From NCBI GenBank assembly GCA_947652735.1, contig CANTEG010000006.1, positions 93,904-157,903 of the forward strand: a stretch of DNA of 64,000 nt, in the 5' to 3' direction. Under the pieces are notes generated by a model. The model did not search any database, was not told the DNA's origin, and saw only the letters and a program-made list of their open reading frames with translations. Shown one piece after another: positions 1 through 9,362 of the stretch. The stretch comes from an uncultured Lachnospiraceae bacterium (lineage in GTDB: Bacteria; Bacillota; Clostridia; Lachnospirales; Lachnospiraceae). Positions within the stretch are counted from its first letter, which is position 1. The number at the start of each line of letters is the position of its first letter. Position numbers and translations under genes: made by a program.

Positions 1-109
1 AGATAATAAAGCGGCTGAAAAGGACAATGCTTAAGCTTGAGTAAACGTGCCATAGGCAAAATAAAGGCTTTTGGTGAGCAGGAAAAACATGAAAATAAAC
101 ATAAAAACG

Positions 110-162
110 CAGAACTGTCACATAAAAAAAGAGAGGTGACAGTTCTGTGTTTTTGTTTTGTT
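110..162 (+). terminator. Rho-independent terminator
   Basis: A perfect 12-bp inverted repeat (arms 110-121 and 136-147) is followed by a T-rich tract. It probably ends a gene that lies mostly left of the window. Short open frames that could be the 3' end of that gene stop at 34 or 44, too little to identify. Confidence 0.85.
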
Positions 163-225
163 CGTTCGAACTTGCACAAAAAGACCTGTAATGGGAAAAC
201 ACATGGTGTCAGCATACGACGTTGT

Positions 226-375
226 ATGACGGATATTAAAAAGCTGGCTTTCTATGGCTGTAAAAAGCTAAAGAGCATAACAATCAGTACAACAAAGCTT
301 ACGAAATCAAATGTGGGTTCAAACGCTTTCAAAGGAATAAATGCAAAATGCATCAAGCAGGGAAACTATTCTTGA
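226..375 (+). pseudogene. Remnant of a BspA-type leucine-rich-repeat surface protein
   Basis: About 50 codons read like the last repeat of a BspA-like (LRR_5) surface protein: an 'AFYGCKKLKSITI' repeat core followed by 'VGSNAFKGI' and then a stop. Such repeats normally come in long tandem arrays behind a signal peptide. Here a single copy is left between a terminator and the tRNA promoter, and the open frame upstream runs through the terminator stem, so it is not a normal gene. I read it as a decayed 3' fragment. Its stop codon lies within the tRNA promoter. Confidence 0.6.
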
Positions 376-400
376 CATGAGATTCTAAATGTGTTATATT
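372..400 (+). promoter_or_regulatory. Promoter of tRNA-Leu
   Basis: TTGACA at 372-377 and TATATT at 395-400 are separated by 17 bases, close to the sigma-A consensus. A start near 407 would be only a few bases before the mature tRNA at 412. Confidence 0.8.
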
Positions 401-411
401 TTCTCTTGCTT

Positions 412-495
412 GCCGGTGTGTCGGAATTGGCAGACGAGACAGACTCAAAATCTGTTATCCGCAAGGGTGTGTGGGTTCGAGTCCCACCACCGGCA
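412..495 (+). tRNA. tRNA-Leu (anticodon CAA)
   Basis: This is an 84-base class II tRNA. The 7-bp acceptor stem GCCGGTG/CACCGGC closes the molecule, with A495 as discriminator. The D-arm region carries GGAATTGGCAGAC, the anticodon loop CTCAAAA gives CAA (reads UUG), a long variable arm follows, and the T-arm contains GGTTCGAGTCC. The 3' CCA is not encoded and must be added by a nucleotidyltransferase. It is a single-gene unit with its own promoter upstream and a strong terminator downstream. Confidence 0.95.
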
Positions 496-511
496 TTCGT
501 TAATGGAAAAG

Positions 512-566
512 AATCCTTGGAAAGTATTGAATTTTACAATACTTTCCAAGGATTTTTATTTTTATG
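512..566 (+). terminator. Rho-independent terminator of tRNA-Leu
   Basis: Arms 512-528 and 538-554 form a 17-bp perfect stem with a 9-base loop, followed by a T-rich tract. It ends the tRNA transcript. Confidence 0.85.
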
Positions 567-750
567 GATATGAAAAAGCGGCAAATAAATAAACCAAAAA
601 AATTTGATATTACATTAGAGATGGTGTATGCTATGATTAGTATATAAACAAAATGCTACTTAGAAGAAAACCTTGTAAATCAAGGTATTTTTTAATTGAT
701 GGGAAATAGTTTGCTCATGGCTATTGTTTTTAGACAAAGGAGGATTCAAT

Positions 751-1074
751 ATGGTTGCATTTATAATATGGTGTTCCGCTGCGTGTATTTTTATCGCTTT
801 TGGAATTTACTGTCTTTTTGCGAAATCTGTTGTAGGCTTTTGGGCAAATACAGGTAATAAGCCGGAAGTATCGGACATTAAAAAATATAATAAGGCAATG
901 TGTATTTTGTGGTGTGTGTTCGGGCTTGTTATGATTGCACTTGGAGTGCCGCTTTTAGCAGGAGATAACTCACCATTTATTTTAATTACAATACTGGGAA
1001 CACCGATTGAAATTATTGTTACAATGGTTATTTATGTTACGGTGATTGAAAAGAAATACAGGAGCGGCAAGTAA
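751..1074 (+). CDS. Small membrane protein, function unknown
   Basis: A 107-residue protein. The start at 751 is chosen because AAAGGAGG lies 7 bases before it; an earlier in-frame ATG at 724 has no such site. Three hydrophobic segments are visible, near residues 3-25, 49-68 and 74-97, with a short polar loop between the first two and a basic tail (KKYRSGK). The layout resembles DUF3784-like small proteins of Clostridia, but I cannot assign it firmly. It stands alone between the tRNA unit and the kinase gene. A weak hairpin with a T tract at about 670-696 lies upstream. Confidence 0.6.
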   Translation: MVAFIIWCSAACIFIAFGIYCLFAKSVVGFWANTGNKPEVSDIKKYNKAMCILWCVFGLVMIALGVPLLAGDNSPFILITILGTPIEIIVTMVIYVTVIEKKYRSGK

Positions 1075-1232
1075 TGCCGAAAGATTGAATTTTACAGGTA
1101 AAGATGATAAAATGTACATAATTTTGTGATATGATATTTTATATCGTAATCGTTATCAGACTATGTAAATTTCAAATGATGTAACCGTAATGAGATATTA
1201 ACGAAGCATATGTAATTATGGAGAGTGAATAT

Positions 1233-4200
1233 ATGGATTATACAAATAATAAAACAAAAAGAATATATAAAGAATTATTGTTTGGTGGTCTTCTTTTAGT
1301 GGGAATGATTCTTATTTTCTTCAGATATGTGTACAAAAATGAACGAAGCGTGCTGGAACAGAATAAAAATTATGCGGCTGATTCTGCGGCACAGACAGCC
1401 GTCAGGATTAAAGAATCCTTTGACAATGCGACTTTACGCCTGAGAAACTATGCCTATATTATGAGTGTCAGTCCGGATACCCCGAATATAAGCAAGGATT
1501 TGCTCAAGGGGATGGAGGATAATGCAGTGTTTGATGCTATTCGGTATGTTGATAAGGATGGCATTAATCTATCTTCTGATGGTCAGACACATGACAGCTC
1601 ACATCGCGACTATTTTGCCAGTGCCATGAATGGTGAGGAGGGGTTGGATGTCATTTTTGATTCAAGCATCAATAATCAGACCATGATGACATTTTACGCT
1701 CCGTTAAGTCATGATGGTGAGATTTATGGTATGCTTCTGGGACTTTATTTTGCTGAGAATTATCTGAAAGACATGCTTACCACAACGTATTTTAACGAAA
1801 CCGCAGATGTATCTCTTTGTTTGTCAGACGGGACGGTGATTGCAAGTTCAGCCGGATATATATGTGAAGGTCATATTGTTGATTATTTGCTTGCGGACGG
1901 CGTTATTGATGCGGATACGGCAGATGGTGTACGTGCGGTCTTTGAAAAGGGCGGTGAGGGTGCATTTATCTGTGATTCAGAGAGCAAAACGGACAATATA
2001 TGTGTAATGTACATTCAAGATTATGATTTTGTCCTTGTGCAGACGTTTCCGAAAAGTGTGACACAGCAGATGATTAAGGATGAAACGGCAACAGGAATGG
2101 AACTTGAACTGATGTTAATCGGACTATTCATTGTGTATGTTATTCTTTTGGTTATACGTGCCACAAAGGAAAAGAAAGTGCTGGAAAAGAATAACCGTGA
2201 GATGGGATATGTAATTGGAGGTATCAATACACTGTTTTCCCGTTTTGTTATGATTGATACGGAGGAGGATACTTATCAGTATCTGCTGGGCGTAAAGCCG
2301 GAGGAGGACAGCATTGCTACCAGTGGAAAATATGATGATTTTGTAAGTTATCTGAGTTCTTCTGTTATAGAGGAAGATAAATGCAATGAGTTTACAGAGG
2401 CAATCAGCAGGGATGATATTGTTGAAGCATTAAAGGAGCAGAACGACCAGCGTTTTGAGTGTCATATGATGAGGAATGGTAAACCTGAATGGGAGCATAT
2501 AAATTTTGTATGTCTGGAAAGAACTGACGGAAAGGCAAGCAAAATATTATTCATCAGACAGAATATTACGGAAGTGAAAGAAAAAGAGCTCAGCATTCAA
2601 AGAGAAATGTCCTATGCTGCAAGAAAAGAGCGCCAGTACCAGATTGCACTGCTTTCCAGTGCGTTTTGTACATTTGAGTTTAATCTGACAAAGGATATGC
2701 TTGAGCATGATATTGTGTGCACGATAGATGGAAAAAACATATCTTTGCTTGACAAGGTCGGATTATGTGCACCTTGTAAAGCATCTGAGTTGTTTAAGCG
2801 ATGGAAAGCATTTATTTTGATGGAATCATTGGAGGAATATAGTTCTATAGTTAATATGGAATATCTGAATAACTGCTATGAACAGGGAAATGCAGAGGTT
2901 GTAGTTGACTATTGGGAAACTGGAATTACAGATGACGCCATATGCGTCCGACAGTCATTTGTTATGACAAGGGACAGTGATACAAATGACATCATGGTTA
3001 TGGTAATTTTAAAGGATATTACGTCACAGGTTCAAAAGCAGCGTGAGCAGACACAGGCACTTCAGGAAGCACTGATACAGGCACAGCATGCCAATCGTGC
3101 AAAAACTACGTTCCTTTCAAATATGTCACATGACATAAGGACACCGATGAATGCGATTATTGGCTTTACTACAATTGCAGTAAGCCATATTAATAATACG
3201 GAGCAGGTAAAAGAATGTCTGCAAAAGGTTCTTTCATCCAGTAATCATTTGCTCAGTCTGATTAATGATATTTTGGATATGAGCCGTATTGAGAGCGGTA
3301 AGGTGCAGATTAAGGAACAGGAATGTAATATTTCTGAGATGATGCACAATTTAGTTAATATAATCCAGCCTCAGGTTAAGGCTAAGCAGATGGAATTATT
3401 CATTGATACCTTTGAAGTCAGCAATGAAGATGTCATTGCTGATACACTTAAGTTAAATCAGATATTTATAAACCTTATGAGTAACGCAATTAAATATACT
3501 CCCGCAGGAGGAACCGTTACATTTAGGATTATCCAAAAAACAACCTATCGGCATGGCTACGGAGACTTTACTTTTATTATTAAGGATAACGGTATTGGTA
3601 TGTCCAAGGAATTTATAGAGCATATCTTCGATCCATTTTCGCGTGAGAGCACGGTTACAATGAGTGGTATACAGGGTACAGGACTTGGTATGGCGATTAC
3701 GAAAAACATTGTAGAGATGATGAATGGAAAAATCAGTGTGGAAAGTGAGGTCGGTAAAGGAAGTACATTTACTGTTGAACTGAGTCTGAAATTACAGGAT
3801 GTGGAGTCAAATGCAGCACAGATTAAGGAGCTGGAAGGGCTTCGGGCACTGGTTGTGGATGATGATTTAAACACATGTGACAGTGTAGATAAAATGCTGA
3901 AGCAGATTGGACTTCGCTCTGAGTGGACGGCCTCTGGGCGTGAGGCAATATACCGTGCAAAAATCGCCAGCGAGGAAGGGGATCCGTATGACACTTATAT
4001 TATTGACTGGCAGATGCCAGAGCTTAGTGGTATAGAAACATCAAGGAAAATTCGCCAGACCATTAAGAGTGATGTGCCGATTATCATTTTGACGGCATAT
4101 GATTGGACAGATATTGAGGAGGAGGCAAAAGAATCAGGTGTAACAGCTTTTTGTGCAAAGCCGCTCTTTATGTCGGATTTGAAGTCGGCACTTCTTTCAG

Positions 4201-4640
4201 CAAATAATCTGGTCAGCAAAACGGAGGAGTCAGACACACTGTGGACGCAGGTAGATTTCAGTGGAAAGAGAATTTTACTTGTAGAGGATATTGAATTAAA
4301 CCGGGAGATTGCGGAAGTGATATTGACGGAGGCAGGCTTTATGGTTGAGACAGCACCAGACGGAACAGACGCCGTAACAATGGTTGAAAATTCAGAGGAA
4401 AATTACTATGATGCAATCCTTATGGATGTCCAGATGCCTATTATGAATGGTTATGAGGCAACTAAGAGTATCCGTAATATGTCAAGGCAGGACGTTAAGA
4501 AAATGCCTATCATTGCTATGACAGCAAATGCAATGGATGAGGATAAGGAAATGGCTTTGAAAAGCGGTATGGATGCTCACCTTTCAAAACCACTTGATAT
4601 AAGTGCGTTTATAGCAACACTGCAAAAGTTTGTACGTTGA
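1233..4640 (+). CDS. Membrane-bound hybrid sensor histidine kinase, two receiver domains
   Basis: A protein of about 1135 residues. The start at 1233 is preferred over 1218 because GGAG (1220-1223) sits 9 bases before it. Order of parts: a membrane segment near residues 14-35, an extracellular region of about 250 residues of dCache type, a second membrane segment near 290-308, a PAS-like region, a HisKA box with H633 (SHDIRTPMN), a HATPase with the N box (NLMSNAIKYTP) and G boxes (DNGIGMS, GTGLGMAI), then two receiver domains with phospho-acceptors D925 (IIDWQMP) and D1065 (LMDVQMP). It should sense an external small ligand and relay phosphate His-Asp. No partner Hpt protein, output regulator or diguanylate cyclase adjoins it, so the output is unknown. 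Confidence 0.9.
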   Translation: MDYTNNKTKRIYKELLFGGLLLVGMILIFFRYVYKNERSVLEQNKNYAADSAAQTAVRIKESFDNATLRLRNYAYIMSVSPDTPNISKDLLKGMEDNAVFDAIRYVDKDGINLSSDGQTHDSSHRDYFASAMNGEEGLDVIFDSSINNQTMMTFYAPLSHDGEIYGMLLGLYFAENYLKDMLTTTYFNETADVSLCLSDGTVIASSAGYICEGHIVDYLLADGVIDADTADGVRAVFEKGGEGAFICDSESKTDNICVMYIQDYDFVLVQTFPKSVTQQMIKDETATGMELELMLIGLFIVYVILLVIRATKEKKVLEKNNREMGYVIGGINTLFSRFVMIDTEEDTYQYLLGVKPEEDSIATSGKYDDFVSYLSSSVIEEDKCNEFTEAISRDDIVEALKEQNDQRFECHMMRNGKPEWEHINFVCLERTDGKASKILFIRQNITEVKEKELSIQREMSYAARKERQYQIALLSSAFCTFEFNLTKDMLEHDIVCTIDGKNISLLDKVGLCAPCKASELFKRWKAFILMESLEEYSSIVNMEYLNNCYEQGNAEVVVDYWETGITDDAICVRQSFVMTRDSDTNDIMVMVILKDITSQVQKQREQTQALQEALIQAQHANRAKTTFLSNMSHDIRTPMNAIIGFTTIAVSHINNTEQVKECLQKVLSSSNHLLSLINDILDMSRIESGKVQIKEQECNISEMMHNLVNIIQPQVKAKQMELFIDTFEVSNEDVIADTLKLNQIFINLMSNAIKYTPAGGTVTFRIIQKTTYRHGYGDFTFIIKDNGIGMSKEFIEHIFDPFSRESTVTMSGIQGTGLGMAITKNIVEMMNGKISVESEVGKGSTFTVELSLKLQDVESNAAQIKELEGLRALVVDDDLNTCDSVDKMLKQIGLRSEWTASGREAIYRAKIASEEGDPYDTYIIDWQMPELSGIETSRKIRQTIKSDVPIIILTAYDWTDIEEEAKESGVTAFCAKPLFMSDLKSALLSANNLVSKTEESDTLWTQVDFSGKRILLVEDIELNREIAEVILTEAGFMVETAPDGTDAVTMVENSEENYYDAILMDVQMPIMNGYEATKSIRNMSRQDVKKMPIIAMTANAMDEDKEMALKSGMDAHLSKPLDISAFIATLQKFVR

Positions 4641-4667
4641 CGTGTTTTGTCAAGTAAACATACAAAA

Positions 4668-4718
4668 TCAAAGGCTTCCTGCACATAAGTGTATATATGG
4701 AAGCCTTTGATACTTTTA
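4668..4718 (+). terminator. Rho-independent terminator of the hybrid kinase gene
   Basis: A 12-bp perfect stem (4668-4679 with 4699-4710) is followed by TACTTTTAT. Confidence 0.8.
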
Positions 4719-4831
4719 TGGGCAGATGGTTATATTATGTAAACTTAAAATTTATATTGCATCGTTCTAAACAAATAATAAAAATCATAATATCATATTG
4801 AAAAAATGTATTTTTTAAGGATTTTTATTGT

Positions 4832-5863
4832 ATGAAAAAGTTTGGCATTGATGTTTCGGAGTTTCAGGGAACTGTGGATTGGAATAAGGTAAAGGCAGCC
4901 GGGGTAAAGTTTGCAATACTTAGATGTGGTTTTGGTGAAAATGTGGAATCCCAGGATGATAAACAATTTGCTGCAAATGCAGCAGCATGTGAGCGTGTTG
5001 GTATTCCGTACGGCGTATATTTATATTCTTATTCAACAGATGTGGGGCATGCCAAAAGCGAAGCGGATCATGTGAAACGTCTCGTTCAAGGAAAAAAGCT
5101 TACGTATCCCGTGTTTTATGACATGGAAGACAATGATACCTTAGGGAAATGCCCAGCATCCGTGATTGGTGATATTGCAGAGGCATTTTGCAATGAAATC
5201 ATAAAGGCAGGCTACAAGGTAGGCATATATGCTAATTTGTACTGGTTAAACAATAAGTTGACGGACGCTAGATTTGACCAGTGGGAGAAATGGGTGGCAC
5301 AGTATTATAAGGAATGTCAATACGAAAAGCCATATGTGGGATGGCAGTATTCTTCAACGGGAAGAGTTGACGGTGTTATTGGAAACTGTGACATGAATTT
5401 TTTCTATAAAGATTATACAAGCGGTGACGATAAACCGCCAAAGGATAAAACAGTAAATGAGCTTGCAGAGGAAGTAATTGCAGGAAAATGGGGCATAGAT
5501 AAGGAGAGAAAGGAACGACTGACTGCGGCAGGATACGATTACGATGCAGTGCAGGAAAGGGTAAACCAGCTTCTTTCCAAAAAGAAAACGATAGATGAGC
5601 TTGCAGAAGAAGTAATTGCAGGAAAATGGGGCATAGATAAGGAGAGAAAGGAACGACTGATTGCGGCAGGATACGATTACGATGCAGTGCAGGAAAGGGT
5701 AAACCAGCTTCTTTCCAAAAAGAAAACGATAGATGAGCTTGCAGAGGAAGTAATTGCAGGAAAATGGGGCATAGGCAGTGAGAGAAAGGAACGGCTGACT
5801 GCGGAAGGGTATGATTACGATGCAGTACAGACAAGAGTCAATGAGATTTTAAAGAACAGATGA
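4832..5863 (+). CDS. GH25 lysozyme (muramidase) with three Cpl-7-like wall-binding repeats
   Basis: A 343-residue protein that cleaves the MurNAc-GlcNAc bond of peptidoglycan. Residues 1-200 are a glycoside hydrolase family 25 domain: FGIDVSEFQG with D7, and the YDMED motif with catalytic D97 and E99. Residues 207-343 hold three 46-residue repeats of the CW_7 (Cpl-7) type, known from phage lysins as cell-wall binders. There is no signal peptide or membrane segment, so the protein must leave by a holin, lysis or a non-classical route. It looks like a stray phage endolysin, but no other phage gene is near. It lies downstream of the kinase terminator, with AAGGA upstream of the start. Confidence 0.9.
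   Translation: MKKFGIDVSEFQGTVDWNKVKAAGVKFAILRCGFGENVESQDDKQFAANAAACERVGIPYGVYLYSYSTDVGHAKSEADHVKRLVQGKKLTYPVFYDMEDNDTLGKCPASVIGDIAEAFCNEIIKAGYKVGIYANLYWLNNKLTDARFDQWEKWVAQYYKECQYEKPYVGWQYSSTGRVDGVIGNCDMNFFYKDYTSGDDKPPKDKTVNELAEEVIAGKWGIDKERKERLTAAGYDYDAVQERVNQLLSKKKTIDELAEEVIAGKWGIDKERKERLIAAGYDYDAVQERVNQLLSKKKTIDELAEEVIAGKWGIGSERKERLTAEGYDYDAVQTRVNEILKNR
5450..5860 (+). repeat. Three 138-bp tandem repeats inside the lysozyme gene
   Basis: Units begin at 5450, 5588 and 5726, each 138 bp (46 codons). Units 1 and 2 differ at only a few bases, and unit 3 has more changes. Such near-identity at DNA level points to recent duplication or gene conversion. Confidence 0.9.
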
Positions 5864-5888
5864 TTAGTGGTGCGAAGATGGATAAGTC

Positions 5889-5917
5889 TTGACTATGTAC
5901 GAAAAATATAATATATA
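5889..5917 (+). promoter_or_regulatory. Predicted promoter of the flippase gene
   Basis: TTGACT (5889-5894), a 17-base spacer and TATATA (5912-5917). The 5' leader to the start codon is about 120 bases and contains small inverted repeats around 5980-6020. Confidence 0.45.
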
Positions 5918-6040
5918 TAGATAAGCATACTTTGTACGTAATTTGGCAGGACTGCCTTACTGGATTTTGTCGACATGTGTCAGATATGTCGTCATTTAAG
6001 TCAGTACGACAGTCGTGCCGTGAAAGGTTAGGTATTAAAC

Positions 6041-7591
6041 GTGGACGAGGGTAGAGTTACAAATGCCACAAGAAACATATTTTTTGGAATGATACTGAAG
6101 GTTTATCAAATATTGTTGCCGTTTTTTATGAGAACGGCAATTATGTACTTTATGGGTATCAAGTATCTTGGTTTGAACGGACTTTTTTCATCTATTCTTC
6201 TTGTTCTAAATATGGCGGAGCTTGGAGTAGGGTCTGCAATGGTTTACAGTATGTACGAGCCGATTATCAGACAGGACAAGCAGGAAATATGTGCACTTCT
6301 TAAGCTTTACAGAAAGTATTACAGAATTATCGGTGGAATTATAGCTGTTGTCGGAACGATTGTACTTCCATTCGTTCCACATCTGATTGCAAAAAATGCA
6401 GTGGATGAGGTTCCGTCCGATGTAAATGTATATATTATTTATCTGCTTAATCTTGCCTGTACAGTAGTATCCTACTGGCTGTTTGCCTACAGGGGCAGTC
6501 TGCTCACGGCACACCAGAGGGATGATATTACAAGCAAGGTATCATTAATTACCAATACATTTCAATATGTGGGACAATTTCTTGTGGTTATTGTGTTCAA
6601 GAGCTACTATCTTTATCTGATTGTTTCATTTTTGACGCAGGTACTTACAAATATTGTGGTTGCATATTTTTCCATGAAAAAATATCCCGAGTATAAGCCT
6701 GAGGGTGAGCTGTCGCCTGATACTGTAAAAAGCATAAACCAGCGTATCAAGGATTTATTTACATCGAGATTAGGTATGGTTATGGTTATGTCAATGGATT
6801 CCATTGTCATATCTATTTTTATGGGTCTTACGCCGCTTGCAATCTACAACAATTATTATTATATCGTGAAATCGGTAATCACGCTGCTTCAGGTTATTTA
6901 TGTGTCCTGTACTGCGGGAATCGGAAACAGTATTATTCTTGAGTCTGAGGAAAAAAATTATAATGATATGAAAAAATTTACATTTATCGTGGCATGGCTT
7001 GTGGGCATATGCTGCTGTTGTCTGCTCTGCCTGCTTCATCCGTTTATGATTCTTTGGGCGGGAGGGGAAAATACGTTAGGAATTCTTATCGATATATGCT
7101 TTACCGTTTATTTCTTCGTTGACCAGATGAATCTTGTGCTTCACACATATAAGAATGCTGCGGGAATATGGCATGAGGACAGGTTCCGTCCACTTGCAAC
7201 ATCATTTACAAATCTTATATTAAATATTATCCTTGTTCAGTTCTTTGGAATTTACGGAGTCCTGATTGCCTCGGTTGTATCCGTGTCCTGTGTGGGTATG
7301 CCGTGGATACTTCATAATATTTTTAAGACCATGTTCAAGAGAAGCAAAAAAGAGTATGTTTTAAGATTATTCCTGTATGCATTTATTACAATTATTGCAT
7401 GTACCATATGCTATTTTGCATGCAGCTTTGTTACGGGAGCAGGAATAGGCACAATTGTAATCAGACTTTTAATATGTGCTGTTTTATCTAACATTATATT
7501 TTTACTCTTTTATTCAAGGCTTAAAGAGTTTGGTGAGGCAAAGGATATCGTCAATCGAATTGTGAACAGATTTGTAAAAAAATCCGCATAA
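6041..7591 (+). CDS. Polysaccharide/lipid-II-type flippase of the MOP superfamily
   Basis: A 516-residue membrane protein with about 12-14 hydrophobic segments, starting from GTG at 6041 with AAAGGTTAGG upstream. The N-terminus (ATRNIFFGMILKVYQILLPFFMRT, with an early FMGIKYLGLNGLFSSIL segment) is typical of Wzx-like polysaccharide biosynthesis exporters. These move undecaprenyl-linked sugar units across the cytoplasmic membrane. The usual partners (glycosyltransferases, polymerase) are not next to it; the following gene is a protease. It may serve a capsule or wall polymer made elsewhere. Substrate unknown. Confidence 0.8.
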   Translation: MDEGRVTNATRNIFFGMILKVYQILLPFFMRTAIMYFMGIKYLGLNGLFSSILLVLNMAELGVGSAMVYSMYEPIIRQDKQEICALLKLYRKYYRIIGGIIAVVGTIVLPFVPHLIAKNAVDEVPSDVNVYIIYLLNLACTVVSYWLFAYRGSLLTAHQRDDITSKVSLITNTFQYVGQFLVVIVFKSYYLYLIVSFLTQVLTNIVVAYFSMKKYPEYKPEGELSPDTVKSINQRIKDLFTSRLGMVMVMSMDSIVISIFMGLTPLAIYNNYYYIVKSVITLLQVIYVSCTAGIGNSIILESEEKNYNDMKKFTFIVAWLVGICCCCLLCLLHPFMILWAGGENTLGILIDICFTVYFFVDQMNLVLHTYKNAAGIWHEDRFRPLATSFTNLILNIILVQFFGIYGVLIASVVSVSCVGMPWILHNIFKTMFKRSKKEYVLRLFLYAFITIIACTICYFACSFVTGAGIGTIVIRLLICAVLSNIIFLLFYSRLKEFGEAKDIVNRIVNRFVKKSA

Positions 7592-7628
7592 ATATTATTT
7601 AGATTTTGTATTATAGTATAAATAATAT
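7592..7628. other. AT-only inverted repeat after the flippase gene
   Basis: Arms 7592-7601 and 7619-7628 form a 10-bp A/T-only stem, followed by GTTTT. It could be a weak terminator or simply AT-rich sequence. Confidence 0.25.
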
Positions 7629-7645
7629 GTTTTACGGGTGAATTT

Positions 7646-9295
7646 ATGGTTTATGATCCGGCGAAGCTGGGAACTGAGCTTAATTTATCGCTTGCCGTGC
7701 CACAGGAGGAAAGAAGAAATTCCATGGACTTGGACGTGGGGTACAACAGCTCTTTAGATGAATGGCAGCTTATTATAAGATATACGGGTAATTTGGAAGA
7801 AGTGAGTAAGTCTGTTGGTTTTGGATATACCATTCTGCAAAATAATTATGCGATTATTCGTATCAGAAGTGAAAATATAGAGGAGCTTACCCGCATTCCG
7901 TCCATTATTTTTATAGAAAAGCCGAAAAGCATTTACCTTGAGGTTACAACAGCAGAATCTATTTTAAAAAGAGACGGACTTTTGGGGCAGGGTGTCGTTG
8001 TGGCGGTTATTGATTCAGGCATTGATTACCAGTCAGGTGTATTTATAAATGCCGATGGAACAACCAAGCTGGCAGGAATCTGGGATCAGACATTGCCATA
8101 TAGTGAGGAAGCTTCTAATCCGTATGGTGTTGGAAGATTTTTTACAAGGGAAGAAATAAACAATGCATTAAAAACAGGAGAAATATTACCTACATACGAT
8201 TATTCGGGACATGGGACAGGTGTGGCAAGCATTATTGCAAGGGACGTTCCTGATGCTGGGATTCTTGCCATTAAATTGGATAACAGTAATGTGTCAGGAT
8301 ATCCGAATACAGTGTCCTTAATGCTTGCAATAGACTATGCCGTAAGCTTTTCCCAAAAATATGATTTGCCGATGGTTATTAATTTGAGCTTTGGAAATAA
8401 TTACGGTGATCATGGCTCAAATTCAATGATTGAAGAATATATAGACAGTGTTGCGGACTCTGCCAAAGTAAGTATTGTTACGGGTATGGGAAATGAGGGC
8501 AGAAGTGCCAGACATGCACAAATTATGCTTGGAAATACAGCGTGGCAGTATGTTGATTTTCAGGTGAATCCATACGAGATTGGGATAAATTTACAGATAT
8601 GGAGAGACTTTGTTGATGTGGTTGATATATTTCTCACCACACCGGGTGGAGTTGTGCTTGGTCCGTTTAATTCATACAATGAAGTTATGAGTTTCAATCT
8701 TTCTAGCATGGATATTAATGTTATAAACGGTTATCCCACACCTTACAATAAAAATCAGGAGACATATATATCAATTGCACCGAAACGGGATTATATAGAG
8801 CCGGGAATATGGACGGTTTCATTTAATCCGAAATCCATATTAAACGGCAGGGTTGATTTATGGCTTCCTGTTTCTGAGGGAACCTCATCAGATGTGAGAT
8901 TTATAACACCGTCAAGATATACGACAATGACCATACCTGCTTCCGCAAGAAGTGTAATCAGTGTGGGAGCCTACGATGAACGGCTTCTTGCATATGCACC
9001 GTTTTCAGGCAGGGGGTATTCTATTGACAATCAGGTGAAACCGGATCTTGCGGCACCGGGTGTAAATATACAGGTTGCAAGTCCGGGCGGAGGTTATGCT
9101 ACCGTGTCGGGAACATCCTTTGCTACACCATATGTGTCTGCAAGAGCTGCAAAGCTGATGGAGTGGGGAATCATCATGGGGAACGACCCGTTTATGTACG
9201 GAGAGAAGATTAAAGCAAATTTGATACGTGAAGCTGGTCCTTTACCGGGATATCAGTCATATCCGAATCCTGAAATAGGGTGGGGTGTTTTATAA
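7646..9295 (+). CDS. Subtilisin-like serine protease (S8), Csp-like
   Basis: A 549-residue protease of the S8 family. The catalytic triad is intact: D123 (VIDSGID), H189 (GHGTGVAS) and S491 (GTSFATPY). Residues 1-100 look like an inhibitor-type prodomain. About 300 residues between His and Ser include a beta-rich insert. No signal peptide is visible. This plan (no export signal, prodomain, jelly-roll-like insert) matches the Csp germination proteases of Clostridia, of which active CspB cleaves pro-SleC. No sleC or other spore gene is adjacent, so the germination role is inference. Some S8 relatives of this form occur outside spore formers. Start: ATG at 7646 with a modest GGGTG upstream. Confidence 0.8.
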   Translation: MVYDPAKLGTELNLSLAVPQEERRNSMDLDVGYNSSLDEWQLIIRYTGNLEEVSKSVGFGYTILQNNYAIIRIRSENIEELTRIPSIIFIEKPKSIYLEVTTAESILKRDGLLGQGVVVAVIDSGIDYQSGVFINADGTTKLAGIWDQTLPYSEEASNPYGVGRFFTREEINNALKTGEILPTYDYSGHGTGVASIIARDVPDAGILAIKLDNSNVSGYPNTVSLMLAIDYAVSFSQKYDLPMVINLSFGNNYGDHGSNSMIEEYIDSVADSAKVSIVTGMGNEGRSARHAQIMLGNTAWQYVDFQVNPYEIGINLQIWRDFVDVVDIFLTTPGGVVLGPFNSYNEVMSFNLSSMDINVINGYPTPYNKNQETYISIAPKRDYIEPGIWTVSFNPKSILNGRVDLWLPVSEGTSSDVRFITPSRYTTMTIPASARSVISVGAYDERLLAYAPFSGRGYSIDNQVKPDLAAPGVNIQVASPGGGYATVSGTSFATPYVSARAAKLMEWGIIMGNDPFMYGEKIKANLIREAGPLPGYQSYPNPEIGWGVL

Positions 9296-9309
9296 GGTAA
9301 TAAGGAGGC

Positions 9310-9352
9310 ACCTGGTGGTGCGAAGGTCATCAACCTTCGGTTGGTGACAGGT
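9310..9352 (+). promoter_or_regulatory. Structured leader before the HAD gene
   Basis: A hairpin at 9326-9348 has a 9-10 bp stem capped by a stable UUCG loop. Outer bases ACCTG (9310-9314) can pair with CAGGT (9348-9352). It lies directly upstream of the AGGAG ribosome site of the next gene, so it may separate expression of the protease and phosphatase genes. No known riboswitch pattern was recognised. Confidence 0.4.
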
Positions 9353-9362
9353 AGGAGATGCT

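Noticed and set aside
37-225. A coding start for the LRR remnant at 37
   Set aside because: The frame crosses a strong terminator stem and the upstream part has no protein-like character.
5376-5834. Minus-strand repeated frame opposite the lysozyme gene
   Set aside because: Antisense of the three tandem repeats; no start signals.
9296-9362. A riboswitch before the HAD gene
   Set aside because: Only a simple UUCG-capped hairpin is present and no known aptamer pattern was recognised.
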